A stretch of DNA of 64,000 bases from Rudaea cellulosilytica DSM 22992 (lineage in GTDB: Bacteria; Pseudomonadota; Gammaproteobacteria; Xanthomonadales; Rhodanobacteraceae): assembly GCF_000378125.1 (NCBI RefSeq), contig NZ_KB899242.1, forward strand, positions 496,001-560,000. Direction: 5' to 3'. The position numbers were made by a program, and so were the translations under genes. The notes below the pieces were generated by a model that was not told where the DNA came from, did not search any database, and saw only the letters and a program-made list of their open reading frames with translations. Numbering within the stretch: position 1 is the first letter of the stretch; each line of letters opens with the position of its first letter. This document shows, one piece after another, positions 1-9,232 of this stretch.

Positions 1-525
1 GACGCCCTGTACGGACAGGCAGTCGGGGCGGTTCGGGGTGAGTTTGATTTCGATCGCCGCATCGGGCAAATGCAAATAGTTTGCGAGCGGAGTGCCGACC
101 GGCGCATCGCCCGGCAGTTCAAGCAGGCCGGACGCGTCCGCATCGATGCCAAGTTCCTTGGCCGAACAGAGCATGCCGAACGAATCGACGCCACGCAGCG
201 CGGCTTTCTTGATCTGCATGCCGTTCGGCATCGTCGCACCGACCGTCGCCAGCGGCGCCTTCAGGCCCGCACGCGCGTTCGGCGCACCGCAGACGATCTG
301 CACGGTCTCGCCCGTACCCGTCGCTACCTGACACACGCGCAGCTTGTCCGCGTTCGGATGCGCAGAGCATTCGACGATTTCCGCGACGACGATGCCGTCG
401 AGCGGACCTCCGATCGCCTCGACGCCCTCGACCTCGAGGCCGGCCATCGTCAACTTGTGGCACAGCTCATCGCGAGTCGCGTTGAGCGGAACGAGTTCGC
501 GCAGCCAGTTTTCTGAAAATTTCAT
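1..525 (-). CDS. pheT: Phenylalanine--tRNA ligase beta subunit, N-terminal part (cut by window edge)
   Basis: Charges tRNA-Phe with phenylalanine as the beta subunit of the cytoplasmic alpha2-beta2 enzyme. Only the first 175 codons are present; the gene continues past base 1. The protein opens MKFSENWLRELVPL, typical of PheT, and runs into the EMAP-like tRNA-binding domain at about residues 40-150, including HPNADKL, QIVCGAPN and DSFGMLCSAKELG. The ATG at 523-525 is chosen because it gives the family N-terminus. It is the last visible gene of the thrS-infC-rpmI-rplT-pheS-pheT operon, 60 bp after pheS. That gap carries a REP-like hairpin, which could affect the pheS:pheT expression ratio. Identification is secure. 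Confidence 0.97.
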   Translation of the reverse strand, partial: MKFSENWLRELVPLNATRDELCHKLTMAGLEVEGVEAIGGPLDGIVVAEIVECSAHPNADKLRVCQVATGTGETVQIVCGAPNARAGLKAPLATVGATMPNGMQIKKAALRGVDSFGMLCSAKELGIDADASGLLELPGDAPVGTPLANYLHLPDAAIEIKLTPNRPDCLSVQGV

Positions 526-548
526 TGCAGGGTCGCCGTGTTCTCTTG

Positions 549-579
549 GCCGTCATTCCGACGGAAGCCGGGTGACGGC
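549..579. repeat. REP-like palindrome in the pheS-pheT gap
   Basis: GCCGTCA (549-555) pairs with TGACGGC (573-579), enclosing a smaller TTCC/GGAA hairpin. It sits in the only gap between pheS and pheT and is preceded by TTCTC, like other members of an intergenic repeat family seen at 1686-1707, 1774-1804, 5131-5178 and 31713-31761. There is no U-tract, so it is not an obvious terminator; it may stabilise mRNA or be an inert dispersed repeat. Confidence 0.55.
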
Positions 580-585
580 AGTGTG

Positions 586-1692
<1,107 letters not shown>

Positions 1693-1724
1693 TCACTCCG
1701 CCATGGCTTGTAGAAATGACGAGC

Positions 1725-1761
1725 AAAAAAAGAGGGAGCTAGGCCAAGGCCCGGCTCCCTC
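1725..1761 (-). terminator. Intrinsic terminator or attenuator between rplT and pheS
   Basis: On the minus strand GAGGGAGC (plus 1754-1761) pairs with GCTCCCTC (plus 1732-1739) and is followed by seven T residues (plus A-run 1725-1731), a canonical Rho-independent terminator. It lies after rplT and 57 bp before the pheS start, so full termination would cut off pheST. The position matches the pheM attenuator of E. coli. A 14-codon reading frame (MAERFLILAIMDDG, plus 1772-1816) precedes it but has only one Phe codon, so the control signal, if any, is unclear. Confidence 0.8.
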
Positions 1762-1773
1762 GCGTCTATTTCA

Positions 1774-1825
1774 GCCATCATCCATGATGGCGAGAATCAA
1801 AAAGCGCTCTGCCATGACCGCACGT
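1774..1825 (-). repeat. Copy of TTTTGATTCTC-hairpin intergenic repeat (rplT-pheS gap)
   Basis: Read on the minus strand this contains TTTTTGATTCTC followed by the perfect inverted repeat GCCATCA / TGATGGC (plus 1774-1780 and 1785-1791). The same core next to a different but still self-complementary arm occurs at 5131-5178 and 31713-31761. A looser relative, TTTCTCATG followed by CCGTCACTCCGCCATGG, lies at 1681-1706 in the same gap. Confidence 0.5.
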
Positions 1826-1857
1826 TTCAATGCGGGCATGGACGCGATGTGATTCTC

Positions 1858-2217
1858 TTACGCTGCGAGCGCGCCCTTGGCCTTTTCGGCGAGGGCGCCA
1901 AACGCGGCGATGTCGTGCACGGCGATGTCGGCGAGCACCTTGCGGTCGACCGTGATGTTGGCCTTCTTCAGGCCGTTCATCAGGCGGCTGTAAGACAGGC
2001 CGAACTGGCGCGAGGCCGCGTTGATGCGCACGATCCACAGCCCGCGGAACTGGCGCTTCTTCTGCTTGCGGCCGATATAAGCGTACTGGCCGGCCTTGAT
2101 GACCGCCTGCTTGGCAGCGCGGAAAACCTTGCGGCGGGCGTTGTAATAGCCCTTCGCACGGGAAATGATCTTCTTGTGTCGACGGCGGGCGACGACACCA
2201 CGTTTTACTCGTGCCAT
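1858..2217 (-). CDS. rplT: 50S ribosomal protein L20
   Basis: Early-assembly protein of the large ribosomal subunit, binding 23S rRNA (119 aa, the usual length). The basic N-terminal tail [17 protein letters not shown], the helix with [16 protein letters not shown], and [17 protein letters not shown] are hallmarks. It starts 12 bp after rpmI with a good ribosome-binding sequence, and is followed by the pheS attenuator-like hairpin. In E. coli L20 represses rpmI-rplT translation; similar feedback is possible here but not demonstrable from sequence alone. Confidence 0.99.
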   Translation of the reverse strand: MARVKRGVVARRRHKKIISRAKGYYNARRKVFRAAKQAVIKAGQYAYIGRKQKKRQFRGLWIVRINAASRQFGLSYSRLMNGLKKANITVDRKVLADIAVHDIAAFGALAEKAKGALAA

Positions 2218-2229
2218 GGTTTCGTCTCC

Positions 2230-2427
2230 TTACACGTAGGGAAGCATGCGCGCGATGCGACCGGAGTCTTCTTTGCGCACGATGTTGGGACCACGCAGGC
2301 CGCGCTTACGCTTGGTCGACTTCTTGGTCAGGATGTGGCTCTTGAAGGCATGACCGGCTTTGTATTTGCCGGATGCCGTCTTGCGGAACCGCTTCGCGGC
2401 GGCCCGATTGGTTTTGATCTTGGGCAT
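2230..2427 (-). CDS. rpmI: 50S ribosomal protein L35
   Basis: Small basic ribosomal protein (65 aa). It starts [21 protein letters not shown] and ends [10 protein letters not shown], diagnostic for bL35. The start at 2427 is preceded by AAGGAG with a 7-nt spacer. An upstream in-frame extension exists but would add about 44 non-conserved residues, so it is rejected. It lies between infC (215-bp gap) and rplT (12-bp gap), as in other gammaproteobacteria. Confidence 0.98.
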   Translation of the reverse strand: MPKIKTNRAAAKRFRKTASGKYKAGHAFKSHILTKKSTKRKRGLRGPNIVRKEDSGRIARMLPYV

Positions 2428-2513
2428 GGCCCAACTCCTTATGTTGATTTGTATACTCGCCCGAGCGGCAGCTTCACTGCGCTTTCCGTCCTGCTCTGGC
2501 TTAGCTTGTTTAA

Positions 2514-2530
2514 GTCCGCACGAAGCGGAC
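2514..2530 (-). promoter_or_regulatory. Hairpin in the infC-rpmI leader
   Basis: GTCCGC (2514-2519) and GCGGAC (2525-2530) form a 6-bp stem in the 215-bp infC-rpmI gap, about 87 nt before rpmI. In E. coli this region folds into the L20 autoregulatory operator. I see a hairpin in the right place but cannot show homology to that operator. Confidence 0.25.
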
Positions 2531-2642
2531 GGGTTCCTGGTTCCACCTCTCTTCCGCACAAACGGAGGAGAAGCAAACCGTCAGCGGCGAAAAGACTGTT
2601 GTCCTTTCCGCCGCCCGCATGATCCAAGCGAAATCGCCTCGA

Positions 2643-3164
2643 TCACTGCTTCTTTTTCGGAGCCACCATCATCACCATCTGCCGACCTTCGAAGCGCGGG
2701 AAGCTTTCGACTACTGCTTCCTCGGCAACGTCCGCCTGGATGCGCCTGACCATCTGCTCGCCCAACTCCGTGTGCGCCATTTCGCGGCCCTTGAAGCGGA
2801 CGACGATCTTGACCTTGTCGCCTTCTTCGAGGAAGCGCTTCATGTTGCGCAGCTTCACGTTGTAGTCGCCGTCTTCGGTCGAGGGGCGGAACTTGAGCTC
2901 CTTGATCTCGACCTGCTTGGTCTTGCGCTTGGCCGCGTGCGCCTTCTTCTGCTGCTCGAACTTGAACTTGCCGTAGTCCATGATGCGGCAAACGGGCGGA
3001 TCGGCGGTCGGTTGAATTTCGACCAGATCCAGGCCCAGATCGGAGGCCATCGTCAGCGCTTCGTCGCGCGACAGTATGCCCACCTGTTCTCCTTCGGCGC
3101 CGATGACGCGCACCCGCGGAACACGAATCTCCGTGTTCTTGCGGTTAGCTTTTTCAGTGGCTAT
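2643..3164 (-). CDS. infC: Translation initiation factor IF-3, probable AUA start
   Basis: IF-3 binds the 30S subunit and checks the start codon and initiator tRNA. The product from the proposed start is 173 aa, close to the usual 170-180. Visible landmarks are [60 protein letters not shown] and the C-terminal APKKKQ. The first ordinary start codon is a GTG at 3113, which would delete the conserved EIRVPR segment. The in-frame AUA at 3162-3164 has GGAG 8 nt upstream and gives an N-terminus ([13 protein letters not shown]) like xanthomonad IF-3. Rare starts on infC are known and allow IF-3 to repress its own translation. The frame closes at TAA (3183-3185), so the start must lie inside 3113-3182; an AUU at 3180-3182 is an alternative. 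Confidence 0.95.
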   Translation of the reverse strand: MATEKANRKNTEIRVPRVRVIGAEGEQVGILSRDEALTMASDLGLDLVEIQPTADPPVCRIMDYGKFKFEQQKKAHAAKRKTKQVEIKELKFRPSTEDGDYNVKLRNMKRFLEEGDKVKIVVRFKGREMAHTELGEQMVRRIQADVAEEAVVESFPRFEGRQMVMMVAPKKKQ

Positions 3165-3207
3165 AAGTAACTCTCCAGTAATTTATTCCAGTAAATTCAA
3201 GAGATTG

Positions 3208-5112
3208 CTATGCATTCTTGAATTCGTTTCGCAGCTTGTCGGCGAACTCGGAAGCCTTCATCGAGCCCAGGTCTTCACCCGACCGCGCACGCACGGCGAC
3301 GAGCCCGAGTTCCTTTTCGCGATCGCCGACCACGAGAAGGTACGGAATCTTCTGCAACGTGTGTTCGCGTATTTTATAGCCGATTTTCTCATTGCGCAAA
3401 TCGGCCTCGACACGGAAACCTTGCCGGACAAGGGTTTGCGTCATTTCCGAGGCAAATTCGGCCTGTGCGTCGGTAATATTCATGATCATGGCCTGCACCG
3501 GTGCCAGCCACGCCGGGAATTGGCCGGCATGGTGCTCGATCAGGATGCCGATGAAGCGCTCCATCGAACCGACGATGGCCCGATGCAGCATCACCGGCTG
3601 GCGGCGCTGGCTGTGTTCGTCCACATATTCCGCACCGAGACGTCCCGGCATCATGAAGTCGACCTGCATCGTGCCGAGCTGCCAGGTACGGCCGATCGCG
3701 TCGCGCAGGTGATATTCGATCTTCGGTCCGTAGAATGCGCCCTCGCCCGGCAACTCCTGCCATTCGACGCCGCAGGCGCGCAGCGCCGAGCGCAGCGCAT
3801 TCTCGGCCTTGTCCCAGGTCGCGTCGTCGCCGAGGCGCGGCTCGGGACGCAGCGCGATTTTGATCTGGATGTCGGTGAAACCGAAATCCGCGTACACCTT
3901 CAGTGCCTGGCGGTGAAACGCCGTCACCTCAGTTTCGATCTGATCTTCCGTACAGAAGATATGGCCGTCGTCCTGAGTGAAGCCGCGCACGCGCAGGATG
4001 CCGTGCAAGGCCCCGGACGGCTCGTTGCGATGACAGGCGCCGAACTCGCCGTAGCGGATCGGCAGGTCGCGGTAGCTGTGCAGGCCGTGGTTGAAGATCT
4101 GCACGTGGCCCGGACAATTCATCGGCTTCAAGGCATACGTGCGCTTCTCCGATTCGGTGAAGAACATGTTCTCCTTGTAGTTGTCCCAGTGACCGGACTT
4201 CTGCCACAGCGAAACGTCGAGCACCTGCGGGCAGCGCACTTCCTGGTAACCCGATTCGCGGTAGACGCGGCGCATGTACTGCTCGACCACCTGCCAAATC
4301 GACCAGCCCTTTGGATGCCAGAAGACCAGGCCAGGCCCCTCCTCCTGCACGTGGAACAGATCGAGTTGCTTGCCGAGCTTGCGATGGTCGCGCTTCTCGG
4401 CTTCTTCGAGCTGGGTCAGATAGCCCTTCAGGTCCTTGTCGTTGAGCCAGGCCGTGCCGTAGACGCGCTGGAGCATCTCGTTGTTCGAATCGCCGCGCCA
4501 GTACGCGCCGGCCACCTTCATCAGCTTGAACGCGCGCAGCTTGTTTGTGTTCGGCACGTGCGGACCGCGGCAGAGATCGATGAACTCGCCCTGCGAGTAC
4601 AGCGACAGTTCCTCGTTGGCCGGAATCGATTCGATGATCTGCGCCTTGTATTCCTCGTTCTTGCCGCGGAAGAACTTCACCGCCTCATCGCGCGACATGA
4701 CCGAGCGCGACACCTCGAGGTTTTCGCCGACGATCTTCTTCATCTCGGCCTCGATCTTGTCGAGGTCTTCCGGCGTGAACGGCGTCTTGCGCGCGAAGTC
4801 GTAGTAGAACCCGTTGTCGATCACCGGACCGATCGTGACCTGGGTGTCCGGGAACAGCCGTTGCGTCGCCTGCGCAAGCAGGTGCGCAGTCGAATGGCGC
4901 AGGATATCGAGCGCCTCGGGACTCTTCTCGGTGACGATCGCTAGATTCGCGTCATATTCGATCTTGTAGCTCGTATCGACGAGACGGCCGTCGATCTTGC
5001 CGGCCAGCGCGGCCTTGGCCAGACCGGCGCCGATCGATGCGGCGACTTCGGCCACTGACACGGGATGTTCGAACTGGCGCTGGCTACCGTCGGGGAGAGT
5101 GATGTTGATCAT
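3208..5112 (-). CDS. thrS: Threonine--tRNA ligase
   Basis: Class II threonyl-tRNA synthetase, 634 aa, near the usual 640. Domains in order are TGS (residues 1-60, [18 protein letters not shown]), the editing domain with [10 protein letters not shown] (HxxxH), the catalytic core with [15 protein letters not shown] (motif 2), MNCPGH (zinc Cys/His) and [18 protein letters not shown] (motif 3), then the C-terminal anticodon-binding domain. The ATG at 5112 gives the exact family N-terminus. It is the first gene of the translation operon, 43 bp before infC. A strong intrinsic hairpin 80 nt upstream (5193-5212) lies inside its probable leader, so expression may be attenuated. Confidence 0.98.
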   Translation of the reverse strand: MINITLPDGSQRQFEHPVSVAEVAASIGAGLAKAALAGKIDGRLVDTSYKIEYDANLAIVTEKSPEALDILRHSTAHLLAQATQRLFPDTQVTIGPVIDNGFYYDFARKTPFTPEDLDKIEAEMKKIVGENLEVSRSVMSRDEAVKFFRGKNEEYKAQIIESIPANEELSLYSQGEFIDLCRGPHVPNTNKLRAFKLMKVAGAYWRGDSNNEMLQRVYGTAWLNDKDLKGYLTQLEEAEKRDHRKLGKQLDLFHVQEEGPGLVFWHPKGWSIWQVVEQYMRRVYRESGYQEVRCPQVLDVSLWQKSGHWDNYKENMFFTESEKRTYALKPMNCPGHVQIFNHGLHSYRDLPIRYGEFGACHRNEPSGALHGILRVRGFTQDDGHIFCTEDQIETEVTAFHRQALKVYADFGFTDIQIKIALRPEPRLGDDATWDKAENALRSALRACGVEWQELPGEGAFYGPKIEYHLRDAIGRTWQLGTMQVDFMMPGRLGAEYVDEHSQRRQPVMLHRAIVGSMERFIGILIEHHAGQFPAWLAPVQAMIMNITDAQAEFASEMTQTLVRQGFRVEADLRNEKIGYKIREHTLQKIPYLLVVGDREKELGLVAVRARSGEDLGSMKASEFADKLRNEFKNA

Positions 5113-5130
5113 AATTGTTCTTCGTGAAAT

Positions 5131-5178
5131 GCGGCCGCAGGTGGCCGTCTTTTGATTCTCACCGTCACTTACGACGGC
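5131..5178 (+). repeat. Copy of TTTTGATTCTC-hairpin intergenic repeat (thrS leader)
   Basis: On the plus strand GCGGCC...GGCCGT is followed by TTTTGATTCTC and a second stem CCGTC (5162-5166) / GACGG (5173-5177). It closely resembles 31713-31761 yet lies antisense to the thrS leader, which argues for a DNA-level dispersed repeat rather than a fixed leader structure. Confidence 0.5.
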
Positions 5179-5192
5179 AAAAATTACCCAAC

Positions 5193-5212
5193 AAAAAAGG
5201 CGCCAAGCGCCT
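5193..5212 (-). terminator. Terminator-like hairpin inside the thrS leader (possible attenuator)
   Basis: On the minus strand AGGCGC, loop TTG, GCGCCT is followed by six T residues (plus A-run 5193-5198). The collagen-like gene upstream already has its own terminator at 5368-5395, so this second one probably acts on a thrS transcript started between the two. A tiny frame, MSTSTFRS (plus 5243-5269), with two ACT threonine codons sits 31 nt before it. Attenuation by threonine supply is possible; leader-peptide evidence is thin. Confidence 0.6.
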
Positions 5213-5367
5213 AGTTTGTAAGGTAGCTTGACGGTTGCGATTTCAGCTGCGGAAAGTACTAGTGCTCATGTCGCACACTCGGCTGCAGTTGCCCGCGCGC
5301 CACCGTTCGAGGTTCTGGAATCAAAGCGTACCGTAGAGCCCGACAGCGGACAAGAGCGCGCCGCGAC

Positions 5368-5395
5368 AAAAAAATCCCCCGGAGATCCGGGGGAT
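5368..5395 (-). terminator. Intrinsic terminator of the collagen-like protein gene
   Basis: A perfect 10-bp stem, ATCCCCCGGA (5374-5383) with TCCGGGGGAT (5386-5395), is followed on the minus strand by a T-run (plus A-run 5368-5374). It lies 49 bp after the stop of the collagen-like gene. The remainder of the 332-bp gap 5113-5444 holds the thrS leader with the hairpin at 5193-5212 and the repeat at 5131-5178; no clear thrS -35/-10 pair was recognised. Confidence 0.93.
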
Positions 5396-5444
5396 GAGTG
5401 AGGTGATGAAACTTGGGCTTAACGGTTCGAACTTGCCCTCATTA

Positions 5445-6821
<1,377 letters not shown>

Positions 6822-6969
6822 GGATGCCCCCTGTTGGCTGTGTGATATGCCGGCTTTCCCGGACCTGTTCGGCGCGCCCGCTTCGTGCGCAGAGGCGCGG
6901 CGACGCCTTATTGCACGTAAGCAAAGTTTGTCGAGCGGGAATGAAAGTTGCCGGCGGTTGGTTTCTACC

Positions 6970-7016
6970 CGGAGCGCCATAGACGCTCCGTGCGACGACG
7001 GCGCTTGTACGCCGTC
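6970..7016 (-). promoter_or_regulatory. Two tandem hairpins in the 5' leader of the collagen-like gene
   Basis: CGGAGCG (6970-6976) pairs with CGCTCCG (6984-6990), and GACGGCG (6997-7003) pairs with CGCCGTC (7010-7016). Both are 7-bp perfect stems with 6-7-nt loops, 6 bp apart. They fall within the roughly 280-nt leader predicted from the promoter at 7105-7133. Neither has a U-tract. They could modulate mRNA stability or translation; no known riboswitch was recognised. Nothing else distinct was seen in the 6822-7215 gap besides the promoter and CRP-type site. Confidence 0.4.
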
Positions 7017-7104
7017 ATTGCACTTCTTGCACATTGCAAGAGATGCGAACTACCGTTTCGAATTTTCCTTTCGCATCCGATGGATGCGCCCCTGTAGCTA
7101 GTCG

Positions 7105-7149
7105 ATATTACATTGAAAAAGAAGTTTCCAGTGTGTGAAAACTATCACA
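7105..7149 (-). promoter_or_regulatory. CRP/Clp-type class II promoter of the collagen-like gene
   Basis: TGTGA-N6-TCACA, the exact CRP/Clp consensus, occupies 7134-7149. Reading on the minus strand, a -10 TAATAT lies at plus 7105-7110 with a weak -35 position (CACTGG, 7128-7133) 17 bp away. The predicted start near 7098 puts the CRP-type site at about -42, the class II activator position. A poor -35 with a perfect activator site fits activator-dependent transcription. In xanthomonads Clp uses this same sequence and answers to cyclic di-GMP. Confidence 0.7.
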
Positions 7150-7215
7150 TTTTCCAGTATTTGCTTCAAAAAAACGCGAACTGAATCGTACAAGCAAATT
7201 CCTGGCCACTCAGCG

Positions 7216-8220
7216 TCATACCGAACAATTCAACGTTCGCCGCTCGCGCCAGGAAGAAGTCGCGAGTTCGGCCAATTGCAAGGCCTTGATTCCGTCAACA
7301 AGGCCCGGAACGGGCTGGGCATTGCCGGCCAGCACCTCGGCAAAATGTGCCATCTCGATCGCATAGGCGCGACGATAGCGCTCGAGAAAGAACGGCTCGG
7401 GCACGTCGCTGCTGACTGCGCTCGCGAGCGAGGCGACGACCTCGGTGGGCCGATGGTTACCTGCCTGCAGCATGCCGCCTGCGCCGAGCACTTCGATACG
7501 CTGGTCGTAACCGTAGGCCGCATGACGCGAAGTATTGATCGTGCATAGGCGCCCACTGCGCGAACGCAACGTCACCGCCGCCGTATCGAGATCGTTGGCC
7601 TGCCCCGCATTGGCGCTCAGGCAGGCACCGGTCGCATAGATTTCGACGATCTCGTCGGCGAGCAGCCAGCGGCAGACGTCGAAATCGTGAATCAACATGT
7701 CCTTGAACACGCCGCCGGATTGCTTGAGGTATTCCAGCGGCGGCGGTGCCGGATCGCGGCTGGTCAGCACGACGACTTCGGGCGCACCGATCTCGCCCGC
7801 GTCGAGGCGGCGCTTGAGCGCGGCGAAAGTGGGATCGAAACGGCGCTGGAAACCGATCATGCACGGCACGCCGGCTTCGGCCACCACCGCAGCGCATGCG
7901 CGCGCACCGTCGAGATCGGTCGCGACAGGCTTCTCGCAGAAGATAGCCTTGCCCGCGCGCGCTGCGCGCGCGATCAGTTCCGCGTGCATCGTGGTGCTCG
8001 CAGCGATGACGACGGCCGCGACGGTCGGATCCGCGAGAGCATGCTCTGCATCGACCACGGTTGCGCCGAACGTGGCGGCCAGTTTATCCGCCGCCTCCGC
8101 GTTCACGTCGACGACATAGCGCAGGCGCAAACCCGGTTGCGCGGCGATATTGCCCGCATGGATGCGGCCGATGCGCCCTGCGCCGAACAGCGCTATCGCG
8201 AACCTGCTCTCAGGCATCAT
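7216..8220 (-). CDS. iolG: myo-Inositol 2-dehydrogenase
   Basis: Oxidises myo-inositol to 2-keto-myo-inositol (scyllo-inosose) with NAD+, the first step of inositol catabolism, in the cytoplasm. 334 aa, Gfo/Idh/MocA family: Rossmann motif GAGRIG near residue 13, catalytic lysine in CEKPV, substrate-side residues in GFQRRFDPTF and GGVFKDMLIHDFDVCRWLL, which are typical of IolG rather than of general family members. The ATG at 8220 lies behind CCGGGGAC and overlaps the end of iolR by 11 bp, so the two are translated as a unit; a second ATG at 8217 is equally possible. It is under the iolR promoter and composite operator at 9122-9168. Confidence 0.9.
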   Translation of the reverse strand: MMPESRFAIALFGAGRIGRIHAGNIAAQPGLRLRYVVDVNAEAADKLAATFGATVVDAEHALADPTVAAVVIAASTTMHAELIARAARAGKAIFCEKPVATDLDGARACAAVVAEAGVPCMIGFQRRFDPTFAALKRRLDAGEIGAPEVVVLTSRDPAPPPLEYLKQSGGVFKDMLIHDFDVCRWLLADEIVEIYATGACLSANAGQANDLDTAAVTLRSRSGRLCTINTSRHAAYGYDQRIEVLGAGGMLQAGNHRPTEVVASLASAVSSDVPEPFFLERYRRAYAIEMAHFAEVLAGNAQPVPGLVDGIKALQLAELATSSWRERRTLNCSV

Positions 8221-9076
8221 AGTCCCCGGTGTGCGCACCTTCGTTCGGTTTCACTTCAAGCCGGTAGGCAAGTGCGACGAACAGCGCCTGGCACAGGCAG
8301 ATCGTGCTGGTCAACGCGCGGAACGCGAACGCGCTCGCCTCGTCGACCTTGAGCAGCACGTTCGCATGCGCGGCAAGCGGACCGAGGTCGGATTCGCTGA
8401 TCGCGATCACCTTGGCCTTGCGCTGGCGCGCAAGCCGCGTGCAGAACAGCGTCTCCTTGCCGTAAGGCGGAAAGCTGATCGCGATCAGGGCATCGCCCTT
8501 GCCGATGCTGTGGATCTGCTCGCGATGCATGCCGCCGAGGCCGTCGACCAGATGCACGCGCTTGGTCGTATGGCCGAGCGCGTAGGCGATGTAGCTCGCG
8601 ATCGCGAACGAACGCCGCACGGCGACGATGTAGATGTGCTCGGCCGGTTCGAGCAGATCTACCGCGGCGCGAAAACGCGCCGAGTCGAAACGTTCCACGA
8701 GCTCATCGAGCCCGACCCGGCAGGCATCGATGAAGCTGCGCGCGATCTGCGTCTCGTCGAGCTTTTCCGGACGCTCTGCGATGACGCGGCGAATGCGATG
8801 CTGGTAGCTGCCTGAAGGTTCGGCACGCTCGCGATAGGCGTCGCGGAACATGGCCTGCATCTCGCTGAACCCGGTATAGCCGAAGCGCTGCGCGAAGCGC
8901 ACGACGGCCGAGGGATGCACGTTCGATCCGCTCGCCACGTCGTTGACCTTCTGCAGCATGATGCTTGAGCGATGCTGCTCGAGATAGCGCGCGATGCCCT
9001 GGAGCTGGCGCGGCAACGACTCGAATTCGTCGGCGACGCGCTGCATGAGCTGGTCCACTGCATTGCTGACTGCCAA
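8210..9076 (-). CDS. iolR: RpiR-family transcriptional regulator of inositol catabolism
   Basis: 288 aa. The N-terminal RpiR helix-turn-helix domain (residues 1-80, with ASGSNVHPSAVVRFAQRFGYTGFSEMQ) is followed by a SIS sugar-phosphate-binding domain (about 120-260, with IYIVAVRRSFAIASYIAYAL and GDALIAISFPPYGKET). RpiR-type IolR of Sinorhizobium represses iol genes by binding GGAA-N6-TTCC and is relieved by a phosphorylated inositol intermediate. That exact motif lies in the iolR-iolC gap and at two other promoters here, so this is the probable regulator of the whole regulon and of itself. The start is a TTG at 9076 with AGGAG 9 nt upstream; no ATG gives the complete HTH domain. Confidence 0.85.
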   Translation of the reverse strand: MAVSNAVDQLMQRVADEFESLPRQLQGIARYLEQHRSSIMLQKVNDVASGSNVHPSAVVRFAQRFGYTGFSEMQAMFRDAYRERAEPSGSYQHRIRRVIAERPEKLDETQIARSFIDACRVGLDELVERFDSARFRAAVDLLEPAEHIYIVAVRRSFAIASYIAYALGHTTKRVHLVDGLGGMHREQIHSIGKGDALIAISFPPYGKETLFCTRLARQRKAKVIAISESDLGPLAAHANVLLKVDEASAFAFRALTSTICLCQALFVALAYRLEVKPNEGAHTGDYDA

Positions 9077-9121
9077 GGGCTTGCTCCTGCGCTAATGCGG
9101 CTATCGGTGAGTTTGCGATAA

Positions 9122-9168
9122 ATGGAATAAAAATTCCATATTTCCAATTGATGCAATGCGAATTGCAA
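9122..9168. promoter_or_regulatory. Composite IolR operator, iolR-iolC divergent promoter
   Basis: Two 18-bp palindromes of one type lie 29 bp apart centre to centre. ATGGAATAAAAATTCCAT (9122-9139) contains GGAA-N6-TTCC, and ATGCAATGCGAATTGCAA (9151-9168) has C/G in place of G/C at the fourth positions. The arrangement recurs at 20237-20283 and 22373-22419. It sits between iolR (minus) and iolC (plus), so it can control both. The second palindrome includes the -35 of iolC. Confidence 0.85.
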
Positions 9169-9191
9169 AGATTGAAGGCAGGTCCTATTCT
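9163..9191 (+). promoter_or_regulatory. iolCDB promoter
   Basis: -35 TTGCAA (9163-9168, the end of the second operator palindrome), a 17-bp spacer, and -10 TATTCT (9186-9191). The same TTGCAA-17-TAnnCT layout is found at the TonB receptor and sugar-binding-protein promoters. A repressor on the palindrome would block the -35. Confidence 0.65.
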
Positions 9192-9232
9192 CTCGCATAC
9201 GCCGCGCATTCTCGCAAGCCCACGCACCGCGC

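Noticed and set aside
3076-4944. Antisense open frame of 622 codons over thrS
   Set aside because: thrS is unmistakable, and the antisense product has no domain features.
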